From Alnus glutinosa (lineage: Eukaryota; Streptophyta; Magnoliopsida; Fagales; Betulaceae): a stretch of DNA of 64,000 nt. A program made the translations under genes and the position numbers. Under the pieces are notes generated by a model. The model was given only the letters and a program-made list of their open reading frames with translations. It did no database searches and was not told where the DNA came from. The DNA is taken from NCBI RefSeq assembly GCF_958979055.1, contig NC_084887.1:23495044-23559043 (forward strand), written 5' to 3'. Shown piece by piece: positions 10,451-23,194 of this stretch. Numbering within the stretch: the stretch's first letter is position 1; each line of letters opens with the position of its first letter.

Positions 10451-11735
10451 AAAAATAAAAAAAAAAAAATCTGGGGTGGCTTAGCCACCCCCAAGGCCAT
10501 TTTTGGGGGGTGCCCGAGCCACTCCCATTAGGCTTGGGGGTGGGTCAGCCACCCCTAAGGGCCAAAATGGGGGTGGCCGAAACCACCCCCATTTGGCTTG
10601 GGAGTGGGTCGGCCACCCCCATTAAGCCTGGGTTATATCAATTGGTCACACAGATTATTTTGTGTTTCCAATTGTTACACAGGACTGATAGCATTTTTTT
10701 ATTTTTTATTTTTATGAAGGGTTCAATTCTTGTCAACATATTATTTTGATACACGACAGGCAAATAGGTTACTTTTGGTTCAAAACAGGCATACCAAATA
10801 TACCAAATATTGTTTATGTATAAAGTACCATTTGCGTTATAATTACAAAAACAAAATATTATTTTCGGTACTTATTAAAACCACATGGGGTACATCGTGA
10901 AATTTATAAAACTATAGGGGTATCTATTGGAAAAAAAAATGTGGTTCTTAATTTTAAGGCTTTTTTTTTAAAAAAAAAAAATAAAATAAAATTATGGGAA
11001 AATATATAGGGGTGGCTCAGCTACCTCCATTTGGCTTGGAGGTGGGTCAGCCACACCCATTAGGCCTGGGGGTGGCCGATCGGCTGGCCACCATGGCCAG
11101 CCACTCCCATAAATTTTTTTCCTTAAAATTAAGAATCATAATTTTTTTTCCCAATAGATACCCCATGGCCCATGGGGATGGTTCGGCCACCCCAGGCCTA
11201 ATGAGGGTGGCCGACCCACCCCCAAGCCAAATGGGGGTGGCCTTGGGGGTTTAGCCACCCCTTGGCCAAAATGGGGGTGGCTGGCCCAAAGGGGTAGCCC
11301 AGATTTTATATATATATAAATTATTAAAATAATAATAAAGAAAAATGATAGCCACGTCAGCGCTGAAGTATATCATGGGGGAGTAATGTTTCTTACACAA
11401 CTTTTACACAACTCTAACTACTTTTTGTTATGATTAACCATTGGATTTGTTTTCCAACATGTGGGTCCTAGATATTCAATGGCTGATTTTAAAAGAAAGT
11501 TGTTAAAGTTGTGTAAAAGTTGTACAAAAATTGTGTAAGAAACATTACTCATCATGGGGACAGGTGTCGTGCATGCACGCTGACACTTGTAGGATGACGT
11601 GGCTGGACGAAAAATTAAACAGAAATACCATTTTTATCTTTTCATATATCACATGTACCAAATTTCATAAAAAGTAAAACCGAAAGAATAAAAAATAGAA
11701 GTAGTAAAACAAAGGGTGTATATATTATTTAACCC
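10163..11735. mobile_element. Non-autonomous Mutator-like element, copy B
   Basis: Same family as copy A: GGGTTAAATACCTATTTGCC at the left and TATTATTTAACCC at the right. The perfect 9-bp duplication TTCATTGAA (10154-10162 and 11736-11744) differs from that of copy A, so the two adjacent copies inserted independently. The interior shares with copy A a block starting GGGTTATATCAATTGG, and has two GC-rich GGGGTGGC blocks (about 10470-10630 and 11010-11300). It contains the MITE at 11381-11550. Its right end lies about 260 bp upstream of the HMGS start codon, within likely promoter distance. Confidence 0.85.
11381..11550. mobile_element. 170-bp MITE nested in Mutator-like copy B
   Basis: Perfect 20-bp terminal inverted repeats, GAGTAATGTTTCTTACACAA, extended inward with CTTTTACACAAC. 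The flanking 9-bp duplication ATCATGGGG (11372-11380 and 11551-11559) is exact. It inserted after the host element. Confidence 0.9.
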
Positions 11736-11997
11736 TTCATTGAATTCATCAAAAGTGACCGAGACCGTAAATACCATACAAAACAAGTGTCGAATATGAA
11801 CCGATGGTCCTACATATTCGCACCCAGCCACGTTTTCTTCGCACTTCGAACGCCTTCAGTAACGCACACGAGCTCCTACTGCCTCTCCACGGAGACTTTC
11901 TCGGCCATTTTTTCTCTGGTTTTCTCTGCGTCCAAACTAGTCTGAAGGAGCCAGAAAGCGAGGGGAATCCGACGCGCTTGGAACGGGGAGCTAGAAA

Positions 11998-12554
11998 ATG
12001 GCTTCCAATGCGAAAAATGTTGGAATCCTCGCCATGGAAATCTACTTCCCTCCTACTTGTGTGCAGCAGGTGAAGATTCCTCTGGTTTTCTAATTTTCGA
12101 AACTATATGATTGATCTGATTGATGTTTAAACTCTTTTTTTTTGCTTAATAAATGTACGGAAAATGTGGTGCTTGAATTTATTTATTTAATTTTTCGAGA
12201 TAATTTTTGTGGTTTTATTTAGTCGTTGGGATTTTTTTTTTTCTTTTTTCTTCTTTCTTTCTTTCTTTTTATTTATTTATTTTTGTTTTTATAATTTTTT
12301 TTCGTTGGTTAATGTAAGGATAGAAATGGAGACGGAAAATTTTGAAGATTAAGGAGTTAATTTTTTCGCCTTCCTGCATTTTCTCGGTAACCAAGCAGCG
12401 CTTAGTGCTAGTCCTAGTGGTGGCCAATAATAATTATACAAAATAGAGAAAATAAATAAACAAAGGCAGCCTATATATGTATATGTATGTGTGTATGTGT
12501 CTATATAAGTATAATATGTTTTCTTTTTCGAAATAATAATAATATAATTATTAC

Positions 12555-12609
<55 letters not shown>

Positions 12610-15086
12610 TTTTTTTTTTTTTTTTGAAAAAACAACGAAAGAAAGAAAAGTAGGAGCCATAGTTTTTTTTGTTGAGGGGAAACATCATGCTTTCATTAGA
12701 TAAAAAAGAATAATCTAACGTAGGAGCCATAGTTAGTTGTTAATATCTATGCATATTCAGCAAAGTTCATCTTATTCAAAGGCATCTTCAGCTCAAGCGT
12801 GATCAATTAACATGGTTGTTTCTTGCAAAACCTCTCTAGAAAATCAAACCAGCGCGAGTTGTTCTTTCCCGTATAAAGTAGTTTCTTATAGATTCTAAAA
12901 GCTAGCTCCATTCAAGTTTTGGTATCACATCGAAGAGGCATTGAAGAATATGCTTATAGTTTTGTTCATTTGCCTGACAACCAAAACAGCTGTCGTGCTT
13001 TGACATTGTCATCGTCAGGAATGAAACTAGGATGTTTATTTAGGAGGGGCTAGATATAATTATAAAATCTCTCTTAACCTCATAGGTCCATCCATGAGAA
13101 TATGTGAGTAGGGTATTCTTGGTGAATGATAATATTCTCAATTTTTTTGGTGGGAAAAAATTATTTGGTAAAGATCAACCAGAATAAATAAAATATTTGT
13201 AGCATATAAAAGACCTGCAATGTTCATAGCAAAATGTAAATAGTCCAAGATTTACATTGTGCTCGTGCTAGAAAAAGATTTTTGGTATCAATCAATACAT
13301 GTTTTTAATTATCCAAAAAAAAAAAAAAATTGAAGTACTTTTTAACTTGTGACAAAACAGGGAACTAGTTGAACTTGTATAGGGGCAAAGAAAAATGACA
13401 GAAATTATTTATGACATATTCATCAAATATGATTTATTTATCTTTCCTTTTTTAGAAGAGTTCTTAATTTTTTTGTCTGTAAATTTCTTTACATGTTCTT
13501 CTAAGAGGAAAATGAAAGAAGAGTTAGGTTGAAGAAGTTGACATTACTTTTTCTTTCTATAAAAATAGATATGCGCTTGGTCAAAGAGCCAATAAACAAA
13601 TTATAAAGGCTTTTGTTTTGTCATATATATATATATATATTCTTTTAGAGTATTTTGATTCTACAGTCAGAGACGGACTAATTTTTGGGGCCTGGGGAGT
13701 GATCCAGAATTGTGTAAAAGATGAGAAAAAAATATTCAAAGAAAAAAAAAAAAGTCGCACTGTCTTAGGCTTATTTATTTATTTTTTCTAGGTAATCTTA
13801 GGTGTAAACCTATTAGCTAGCTAATATCAATATCTCAACATCAATACAAGGGCTCAACGAAAAGAAAGAAAGAAAGTATTGGGACGGACCTTTGGGAGGA
13901 GGAGGGGGTGGCTTCCTGTGGGTCCGTCCCTGGTCATCATTACCGTCATCATTATCTCAATTACAGCCTTCATGGTGGAGCGACGAAACTCGACGCCCTT
14001 CCTTTCGTCATCAATTTTCAATTTGTGAGGATAATTCAAATGAAGCTTTCTTCCTCGTGTATTTTGGTTCAAACATGTCTCTCATATTTTTGTCATTTAG
14101 CATTGTTAGATTATATGCATTATATGTCCCACATTTGTTACGTATGTGTGTTATTAAATGATTAAATTCATTTCATCCTATCAGCTTAAGTATTTGGGAT
14201 AAGTGATATTTTAACAAGCATAAAACTAGGTGTGAAAAGAACCACAATTGTAATCATCGATTTCATTAACAACAATGCTTGTCTTGTTTGTTTTTATTCT
14301 TTTGTAAAACTTGCCAAGTTCATAATATTTTAGGCCTGAGAGCCTCATAACACAAGCTCTCAACAAATCCTTATAAATATAACTTATCTCTAACATTATT
14401 GTTCATTTGCATTTCAATTACGAGAGGGCTATTCCTCGATATGCATTTTACTTTTTTTCCTAATACAATTTTCTGTTTTACATGCATTTATAGGAGGCCC
14501 TAGAGGCTCATGATGGTGTGAGCAAAGGAAAATATACTATTGGGCTTGGACAAGATTGCATGGCATTTTGTACAGATGTGGAAGATGTCATCTCAATGAG
14601 GTTATTAATCTTTACATGGTTTGCAATGTTATTGCATGCTTTTGTTGGCTACTAAGTACTAAGGATAAGTTACTGACAGATAGAGGTCTCTTTCTTAGCT
14701 GCTCTGAATTAGATAATTTTGTTGTTCTAGTTGAAGTTGAGGCATACCTTTTTAACCGACTTATGTTACGGGCCACTCTACTGTGAAGCCTCCATAATTA
14801 GCTTTGGAGAAAAAAGAGATGTTTAGCCTCAAAGGTCCTCTTGGATAATTCTTTCCTCCTTTATGAGAAAAACAAAAGGTTCTTGATTGACATGAACATT
14901 CAGCATCTCTTCATAAATTTTTGCAGGGATGACTGCATAATTGTCTTCTTTAAACCGTTTATAAGAAACTTGCATTCTCATTGCTTTGAGGTTCTGAAGC
15001 AAAATTCTATAATACATTTTTAATAACGTATCTTGCTAGAACTTACATGGAAGATTATGCTCTGCTTTTACCAGAAATTAGGTCAC

Positions 15087-15127
<41 letters not shown>

Positions 15128-18100
15128 AAAAAAAAAAACTTACCATATAATTGACTTTCAATTAGGAAAATGTCTTCCCCAAACTACAAAAAATTGTCAA
15201 TGTCCCCCCAATGACAAAAGTACAATATATATATATATATATATATTGTAAGGGTGTGGAAATTTAAAAAATTAAAAACATTTTTTTTTTTGTTTGCCTT
15301 CCCCCCCCGCCTCCCGAATTTATAGGAGTATTTTTGTCTTACTGGAAAAAATAAAAATAAAAATAGTGTCATTTTTGTCGTTTTGCTGGCTTTGGGGGGA
15401 ACATTGACAATGGTTTGGTATTTTGGGGTATACATTGTCCTAATTGAATTTTTTTTTTTAAAAAAAAAATCTGGGCCATACTTGGATATTGATTATAAGG
15501 TCCATTTTGATGATTCTGAATGTTTTTAGCACCATGAGTCAAAAGTCACATGAACTTTTTCTAGTTTGGACACTTCATTGCATGCTTGTAGATATGTGAA
15601 GTCTCCTATTACAGTAAATTTACGTTTTGGTTTTAACTTTTTGCCTAAAAAATTTGGTGCTTATGAGTCCTTTGAATTTCAGTTTGACTGCTGTAACTTC
15701 TCTCCTTGAGAAATATAAAATTGATCCAAAACAAATTGGACGACTGGAAGTTGGCAGTGAGACTGTGATTGACAAAAGCAAGTCTATTAAAACCTTCCTG
15801 ATGCAAATTTTTGAGGTACTCTCTTTGTCTTTTCATTTTTCCCGATCCTTTTCTTTTTTCAGAACAACCTTCTGTACTTTATCCGTAGCAAGCCAGGATC
15901 ATACTCATCACATACTGTTTGCAGGAAGCAACCTCAGCTACTAATTTTTATACCCCAAGTCATAAAATTGGAGACCACCAAGATTTAAAAATTTACATAA
16001 GCTATTTTAATAAGACTGGATTATTACTTATCAAAAAACAATAACATAAGCTATGAAATTAGAGGCATCATGATCTACACTGCAGAAGAACTTGGGCTCT
16101 CCCCTCACTGCAAACTGTATCAATGTTATGAAATATGAGGTTTCACCTCTCTAAGCTAACAGAGGATTCAATAGGAAAATACCTAATCTATAATCCTGTG
16201 AAAAATAGATTGACACCAATTTGTGGGTTTCAGGTGTTTGAATCCTCACCCAAGTTTAAAACCACCTATTGGTTATATCTTCAAATCACGTTAAAGATCT
16301 TTATATAATGTTTGTAGTTGTCAAATATGGACCATACTGAATATGAATTTCCATGTTATGCATGCTAAAATCATTATAATGAAATTAATTATATATGTGA
16401 AACTATAATTCTAGAAAAGAAATATACAGGTATTTTTTTCCTTTCCTAGCATTGATGAGACTGTTTTAGTTACTAATATCTTGAGAATATGATATTTCGT
16501 GGCAGTGATGAAAGAGTTTTGTGTAAATGACTTTTACAATATGAAAACCTGTAAAAGGTCTCATTAATTATTGAAGTGCCTTTGGGATAATGTTTAGTTA
16601 TTCGCTAGAAAAATAAACTTAGAATTAGTTTTGCCCAAAATTATGAAAGCTGCTAATTGTTCATATTTTGAACATATAATATGTACGAATACTGTATGTT
16701 TGTGCCTTTATTTATGCTTGAGATGGATACAAAAAAGCAATATCATTTAGTATAAAACATATTGTTAATTTGCATGTATCTTGTCACATTGGTTTCTTGT
16801 ATGAATCGCATATCTCATGTGCGCTCATGTCACAAGCAGGAATCTGGTAATACTGACATTGAAGGAGTTGACTCGACAAATGCATGCTATGGGGGAACTG
16901 CAGCTTTATTCAATTGTGTGAATTGGGTAGAAAGTTGTTCGTGGGATGGACGCTATGGTCTTGTTGTATGCACAGACAGTGCGGTATGATCTCTTTGTAA
17001 CTGGGACTTTAATAACTTGAATAATTTACTGATGAACGTTCAGGTGAAGAGGCAAATAGCTCTCTGAAACTGTGATTATACCATCTCTAAAGGAACAGCT
17101 TTCATATGTGCCCTAGGGTCTAGGGTCTTAGACACCTAAACATAAAAAATGATCATAGTGGTGTTTTTGTTCATTGGATTCTGGAAATGTTCAAGATTTG
17201 AACAGTTTTCAGGTGTAAAGGATAATGCTTTTGGTCGCATCAGTATAGAACAAGCTTAGGTAACATGTAATAGAAAATCTAGATACTATAAGTTGTCCCA
17301 TCTACATTTGTTTTTCCCTTGCCAAGCAGGGGGAATTAAAAAAAAATATGTATACAAAAGAATCGCTTCTACTTCTTAGCTTTGGCTTCAAGAAGTGCTT
17401 TGTTTTAATGTGGTTAATACTTTTACCCAACAGTAGGAACTACTGTAAAAAGGAAAAAGAAAAAGTTCTTCCTTGGATATAGTATCTATAGGGTTGCCTC
17501 AGTCTGGATCATACTCAGGATTGTGAAGGAAAGTAAATCTTCTGTACTAAGAAGTTTCCATGTATTTGAATAGCATAAAGTTGCATTTCTGGTGAATCTT
17601 CAAGTGTTCTAGGGGCTTTCTTTCTTCCTTTTTCCTTTTTCCTTCCTGCATTACCGTAAGCTCACTGTAAACTTGAACACTAGGGACAAACATATTTTAA
17701 CTTCCCCCAGAGCTCTTGCATATATGTAACATCAATGTAATGCCAAACGCTGACAATTAACTCTTGTTAGTTCTGACATCTATATTTGACTTAATTACTG
17801 CCTTTCTTGTTTCAGGTTTATGCAGAAGGGCCTGCCCGTCCCACTGGAGGAGCAGCTGCAATTGCCATGCTGATAGGGCCTGATGCTCCTATTGCTTTTG
17901 AAAGCAAATTAAGAGGCAGTCATATGTCTCATGCCTATGACTTTTACAAGCCCAACCTTGCAAGTGAATACCCAGTAATGCTTCCTCACATCCTCTCATT
18001 CACTTCAATTGATGATGAAAATATTAAAAGCTGTAATATTATATGTCAGCATATTCCCCTATATTGGACTAAATACTTGTATCCATGTCCAAGTTTCTTA

Positions 18101-20212
18101 TACTGACCAATTTAGTCTATAATGACCTACCTCTATTTTCTTTTGAATGGTTAATAAGGAAAGTATGGTAATAAATACATTAGAATGTTTGCAGCCCTAC
18201 ATCTATACTCTTTTACAGCAACACAGAGTTCATAGTAGGAACAAAAACTACTTTCACGTCAAAAATGCGCATGCTTGTAATACATGTGAAAGTGTCATAT
18301 CATTTTGTAGTGCAACTTAAGAAGGCCATTATCCTGTCTTGGCTCCACGTTCTGACATACTTGATTTAGAGCCTTTTTCGTACCATTTTTAATACTAATA
18401 CATATATATATACATATTTTGGCAATTTATGTTTGTAGGTTGTTGATGGAAAGCTGTCACAAACTTGCTATCTCATGGCACTTGATTCTTGTTACAAACA
18501 TTTCTGTGAGAAGTATGTTTTCACTTAAATAGCAAGGAAAAAAAAGCAATTTTATATCTCTGTCTCACTAAAATCCATACCATTATGCTTTTAAAGGTTT
18601 GAAAAATTGGAGGGCAGGCCATTTTCAATTTCTGATGCTGAGTATTTTGTGTTTCATTCTCCATATAACAAGGTATGTTGTTTTAGTTATGCTATTAAAA
18701 TTCAGTATACCATCTCATTGCAAGTGTGTTGAAAAAAATGTAGTTATTGATTCCATTTTTCTTGAACTGCTGCTACAGCTTGTGCAAAAAAGTTTTGCCC
18801 GGTTGTACTTTAATGACTTCTTGAGGAACTCCAGGTTCGTGTCTGACTTTGCTATGTTAATGGCTGCCTGAATGCCATATTAATTTATCAAATTATTTCT
18901 TAAATTCTAACACCATCCTAAGTTCACAAAGTGCTCTGACTCCCTCCCTTCTTCTAGACAGGTTATGTAGCCTCACTCACCCAAGGCTTTAAAATTTATG
19001 TTACCACTACAATCCACAACTTTTCTTAAAATGTCAGACATGGAGTGATATGTTGTAAATGTCCTGAAAATGATTTGTTGTGCATCTTTTCTGAACTCAT
19101 GTCTTTGTCATATGAAAATACAACATCATACAACAATTCTTGGGTATGTCTGTTGATAAATATAGACAGAACTTGTTCTAATCAACCATGGAAGAACCTC
19201 CAGAGTGTAATTATTTGACTCATACTCACTTACTGAATGGTTCACATATGCTCTCTTTCACCAGCTTTATTGATGAGATTGGAAGAGAAAAGCTAGCCCC
19301 ATTTTCAGCTCTATCTTGTGATGAGAGCTATCAGAGCCGGGATCTCGAAAAGGTGAACTTTCCATTCTCACTCGGAGTCGGTATTCTATTAAAACATGGC
19401 TGCTGCATGCGAGCCTCCTGTTCATGATTCCTAGTTATTGTCCAATCTACAGGCAAGCCAGCAAGTTGCTAAACCTCTATATGATGCAAAGGTGCAGCCA
19501 ACTACCTTGATTCCAAAGCAAGTTGGTAACATGTACACCGCTTCTCTCTATGCAGCATTTGCATCCCTTATTCACAACAAGCATAGCTCACTGGTATATA
19601 CCGTTTTAATTATCTTTTATGTTCAGTTTGCCTTCATGCATCTCAAGCTAATTGATATCGTTGTCGTTGACTTAGGCAGGTAAGCGGGTAGCTATGTTTT
19701 CATATGGGAGTGGTTCGACTGCTACGCTGTTCTCATTCCAAATTCGAGAAGGTCATCATCCTTTCAGCTTGTCAAACCTTTCAACAGTGATGAATGTTTC
19801 TGGGAAGTTGAAATCGAGACATGAGGTATCTTTCCTTTACGCCTTTCTTTTACCTGTAGGCCAATCAACTCGGATTTGGCTTAGGTGCTGTTGAAAAAAC
19901 TACAGCACATGTCTTTTTTACAGCACCCTCTGTTAATATTCTAACTCGATGACCACATGCATTACGACCTTAAATAATTCATTTTCCTTTAATGAGCAGT
20001 TGCCTCCTGAGAAATTCGTCGACTCTTTGAAGCTCATGGAGCATCGATATGGGGGAAAGGACTTTGTGACAAGCAAGGACACAAGCCTCTTAACCCCGGG
20101 CACCTACTATCTCACTGAAGTTGACTCTATGTACCGTCGATTTTATGCCAAGAAATCTGACGACATCACAACCAATGTTTCTACACGTGCTAATGGTCCA
20201 GTAAGTAGTTAA
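11998..20212 (+). CDS. HMGS: Hydroxymethylglutaryl-CoA synthase, 12 exons
   Basis: This enzyme condenses acetyl-CoA with acetoacetyl-CoA to HMG-CoA, the second committed step of the cytosolic mevalonate pathway to sterols and terpenoids. Exons: 11998-12069, 14494-14600, 15683-15815, 16840-16983, 17816-17974, 18439-18512, 18597-18672, 18779-18834, 19265-19352, 19453-19593, 19676-19825, 20000-20212. All introns are GT..AG and the joined frame is 470 codons plus TAA, the family's usual length. Catalytic residues are in place: Glu82 (LEVGSE), Cys120 (STNACYGG, acyl-enzyme nucleophile) and His250 (VFHSPYNK). Each is three beyond the usual plant numbering because the start MASNAKNVG is three residues longer. 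Other family blocks are [25 protein letters not shown] and [17 protein letters not shown]. Intron 1 (2.4 kb) holds an (ATT)n run and intron 2 an inverted-repeat element. No frameshift or stop was found, so it should be functional. The last codons read GPVSS. Confidence 0.96.
12548..12606. repeat. (ATT)n microsatellite in HMGS intron 1
   Basis: About 19 uninterrupted ATT triplets. Read on the minus strand it gives an apparent poly-Asn frame, which is an artefact. Confidence 0.9.
15089..15138. repeat. Poly-C followed by poly-A run in HMGS intron 2
   Basis: A run of about 29 C followed directly by about 21 A. Such long homopolymers are prone to length errors, so the count is approximate. It lies just left of the inverted-repeat element at 15160-15446. 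Confidence 0.85.
15160..15446. mobile_element. Inverted-repeat (MITE-like) element in HMGS intron 2
   Basis: The left arm (CAATTAGGAAAATGTCTTCC, CAAACTAC, TTGTCAATGTCCCCCC) and the right arm in reverse (CAATTAGGACAATGTATACC, CAAACCATTGTCAATGTTCC) match closely. A (TA)n run and a C-rich tract lie between them. No clean target duplication was identified. It does not disturb the splice sites of exons 2 and 3. Confidence 0.65.
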
Positions 20213-22090
20213 TGCTCACTGATATTTGCTTGCTAGAGAAATTGTAGAATTTTTTTCATGCGCATCTGCCAACGTGGTCGTGTTGTTTGAAGCGGCGTAA
20301 TTGCTCAAATTGAAAGGGGCTCTCCGTCATAATCTCGGTTCCTAGAAAATCTATTTATGTATTTCTTTTTCTAAAAATCGGCCTGTAAACAAAAAAAAAA
20401 AAAAAAAGATGGTGGAAATCTAATTAGGTTTTCTTTTCACACCCATGCCGCAACAATTTGGCTTGCAGCTGTGTAAATGGCTCGTTGAAACCCTTTCGCG
20501 TTAAAATCGGCAATAAGACTACGATGTCAATTTTATGGTTTGTGGACGAGATAATTGAAAGGATCTAATGCATTTCAAAGAATTAGGGTTGAGCATAGGC
20601 CCTCCGGGTTGGTACACGGCTCATGCCTTAGGCCATAGGTGGTTGAGTTTCATACCATTCGTTCGGCCATAGGGGGTCGATAGCCAAACTGAATGGAAAC
20701 CCTTAGGTTGTGAATGAGCTTGTGCTTAAAGCATATTCAATTTTACAAGATTTAGCGAGGTTAGCAATTCGTGTTCGCATGTTAGATTCGGGTCATGTTA
20801 ATACATGAGTATAAGATTATACAAGTTGATTTTAGCCTAACTTATTTAATTAAACAGGACAGACTTATCAACTCTAACATGTTAATTTTGTGTTGGGTTC
20901 ATGTTGAGTTCACGGGTCGTGTAAAAAAGCGTCAACTCTTATGTTGTGTGTCAAATTTTTTTTAATTAATCCTTTTTTAACATGTGCTGATCCAAGCACT
21001 GATTTTTACGGACATGTATTTCAGTTGTATTGCTAACACGATATTCAATTGTATGGTAGTTGAATAAAAATTAATTAAATAGCATTACTCTTAGAATATA
21101 GGCCAATCTCCTAGAATGTCTGTGTTAGTGTTTCCAAATGGTTTCGTTTACATACGTGTTGTTCTATCGTTTGTGAGCCATATATGCCAAATTAGTAATG
21201 TTAAAAACTATATTTTTATTTCACAATATTGATGTAGTAGTCTTAATCAACCCTTGAATTAGTTCTTGTTAAAAAAATAATAAATAAAAAAAACAAAAAT
21301 CAATAATTGATTGGAAGTTTCATGTTAACATTATGGAATAATTAATTCTATAATTTTTCATCCTAATTATTTGAATTGATTAATCATTTTTATATAGGGG
21401 AAATTACCCTGAACTCTCTTAGCTTTTTGCCTTTTGCCAAATCAAGGTTTAAACAAATATCGACCTAGGATTGATTCGTTTGCTAACTAGGTTTGCCTCA
21501 TAACTTTCTGTACAAATTTTTAAGGAGATGTTTTATCAGGTGGCTTATTTTACACGTGTCAAATAATAGGAAGATATTATGTATAGGGACAACTGTCTCA
21601 AACAAACATGGCAATTTGGTAAAAAAAATACACTATTTGTCCATGTTGTTGGCCTAATATACAGATCGCTTCATGTGGTTAGCCCTCAACACAACAAGTG
21701 CACAACACTCCCTCACATGAAGGTAGGGCCCAATGTGTGGGGCTCACCCTCATGTGAGAGAGTGTTGTGCACTTGTTGTGATGGTGTAGTGCATGAATCA
21801 AATCTCATTTACAAATCGATTCTTATAGTCAAATTTTATTAAAAAAAAAAAATTTTGTTAGGTGTTATGTCGACGCTAATAAGGTGATGACACGTGGCAT
21901 TCTTAATAAAAATAAATAAAAATAAAAATATTTAAAATAAAAATATAGAAAGCTAAACAATTATTAAAGAAAAGAAAAGAAAATGAGTTGGACAGTCACC
22001 CCCAAAGGTGGCGCGGGGCCACTCTTAACAGCGGAATTTTACATTAAAAAATGGTAGTTCAATGTAATTGAGTGCAACAAATGTTAGTTC
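20213..22090. other. Intergenic DNA downstream of HMGS
   Basis: No gene recognised. The part nearest 20213 should be the HMGS 3' untranslated region, with an A-run at 20391. A perfect hairpin-type inverted repeat lies at 21690-21780, and a short GC-rich GGTGGCGCGG block at 22000-22025. Confidence 0.45.
21690..21780. repeat. Long inverted repeat (hairpin)
   Basis: Left arm CACAACAAGTGCACAACACT then CTCACATGA; right arm TCATGTGAG then AGTGTTGTGCACTTGTTGTG. About 30 bp of each arm pair almost perfectly, separated by about 30 bp. This could be a small MITE core; the wider flanks (CACTATTTGTCCATGTTG) look like part of a larger repeat without a defined partner. Confidence 0.75.
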
Positions 22091-22860
22091 ATGGGACCAA
22101 ATTGTAAATGAGTTGTAGTTCATGTGGAAAAAATTAATTACTCCAATTTTTAAATTAATCAAGATCCTAAATCAATATAATTGTTTTTTTTTTTTTTTTC
22201 CCTCAAGATTACTATTTAAGGGGATTAACTTTATGTTGTTACCTAAGCTGATCTTAACGATGCTTTACGGATTAAAACAAATAAACCATGTCAATTATGT
22301 CGCAACATATTGGCCTTTAAATTCTTTGCTCATACATAACTTGTTGTATCTGGTATAGCAAATGGATATAAACTTATGACATTTAACAAAGTTGTTATCA
22401 TTAGATAATTTTAAACATTTTCGTTTATCAAGAAAAAGCAGTTTAATTTTTATGAAATATTTATATTTATATTTCTTCGTACAAAAAAGAATGGACATGT
22501 TTAGAAAGGAGGTTCTAAAAGACCACATTACCTGAATCTTAAAAGCAGGAGCAACCTTCGATTGAATTTGATTGAATTTTATATCTTCATGATGCGGATC
22601 TGGCGTGATATGGTTGGCTAACGCAACTCACCAGCATGCACTCCGCTGCAGATAAACCTTCTCTTTTAACCTTTTTGACCTTTTCGATTGGTGGGCTATC
22701 TCAAGCACGCAGAGATTAAACCACAAAACTAGTACCCACTACGTGTCACTATCACCGGGGCCCATGCCTTCGACAAGTCCCTCCAGCCGTAGGATCTCCT
22801 TTTCCCTAAAAATAAAAAATGGAGCTTGAGAGGGTCCCCCACGCATATTAGGATAAAGTG
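22091..22860. other. Upstream region of the TCP gene
   Basis: No coding sequence recognised. The stretch nearest the gene (about 22600-22860) is less AT-rich than that further upstream. I cannot point to a convincing TATA box. Confidence 0.4.
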
Positions 22861-23194
22861 GGGCTGGGTTCCTTTTCTAGGGTTTCTGCCTCTCCGTTCC
22901 TTGATCCTTATTCACCTATTTTTATATTACAAAAAGAAAAAGGAAAAAGAAAAAAGAAAAAAAGAAAAAAGAAAAAACAATCCTTTTTTGTTCCGATTCC
23001 TCAACTACTCCCTCCAATCCTCACAGTAACCTTAAACAGTACGCTTCAACAGCTCTCAAGTTCTTCAAAATTTCTCTCTCTCTACTTTTCTAGGCTTGTT
23101 TTGTGCATAATATTTTCTCGCTCTTTGCTAAAAATAAAATCCTTGAAACACTCCTGTTTTTCGCTTGGTTCTTGTTGAAGATCAACACCTGGGT

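Noticed and set aside
12349..12660. Minus-strand frame with a poly-Asn stretch
   Set aside because: It is the (ATT)n microsatellite in HMGS intron 1 read in reverse; there is no other coding signal.
20201..20212. GTAAGTAG near the HMGS stop as a splice donor to a further exon
   Set aside because: The frame ends in TAA four codons after the family's usual C-terminal region and no downstream exon could be recognised, so 20212 is kept as the end.
23165..23194. Upstream start for the TCP gene
   Set aside because: It would need a TTG start; the ATG at 23195 gives the expected N-terminus.
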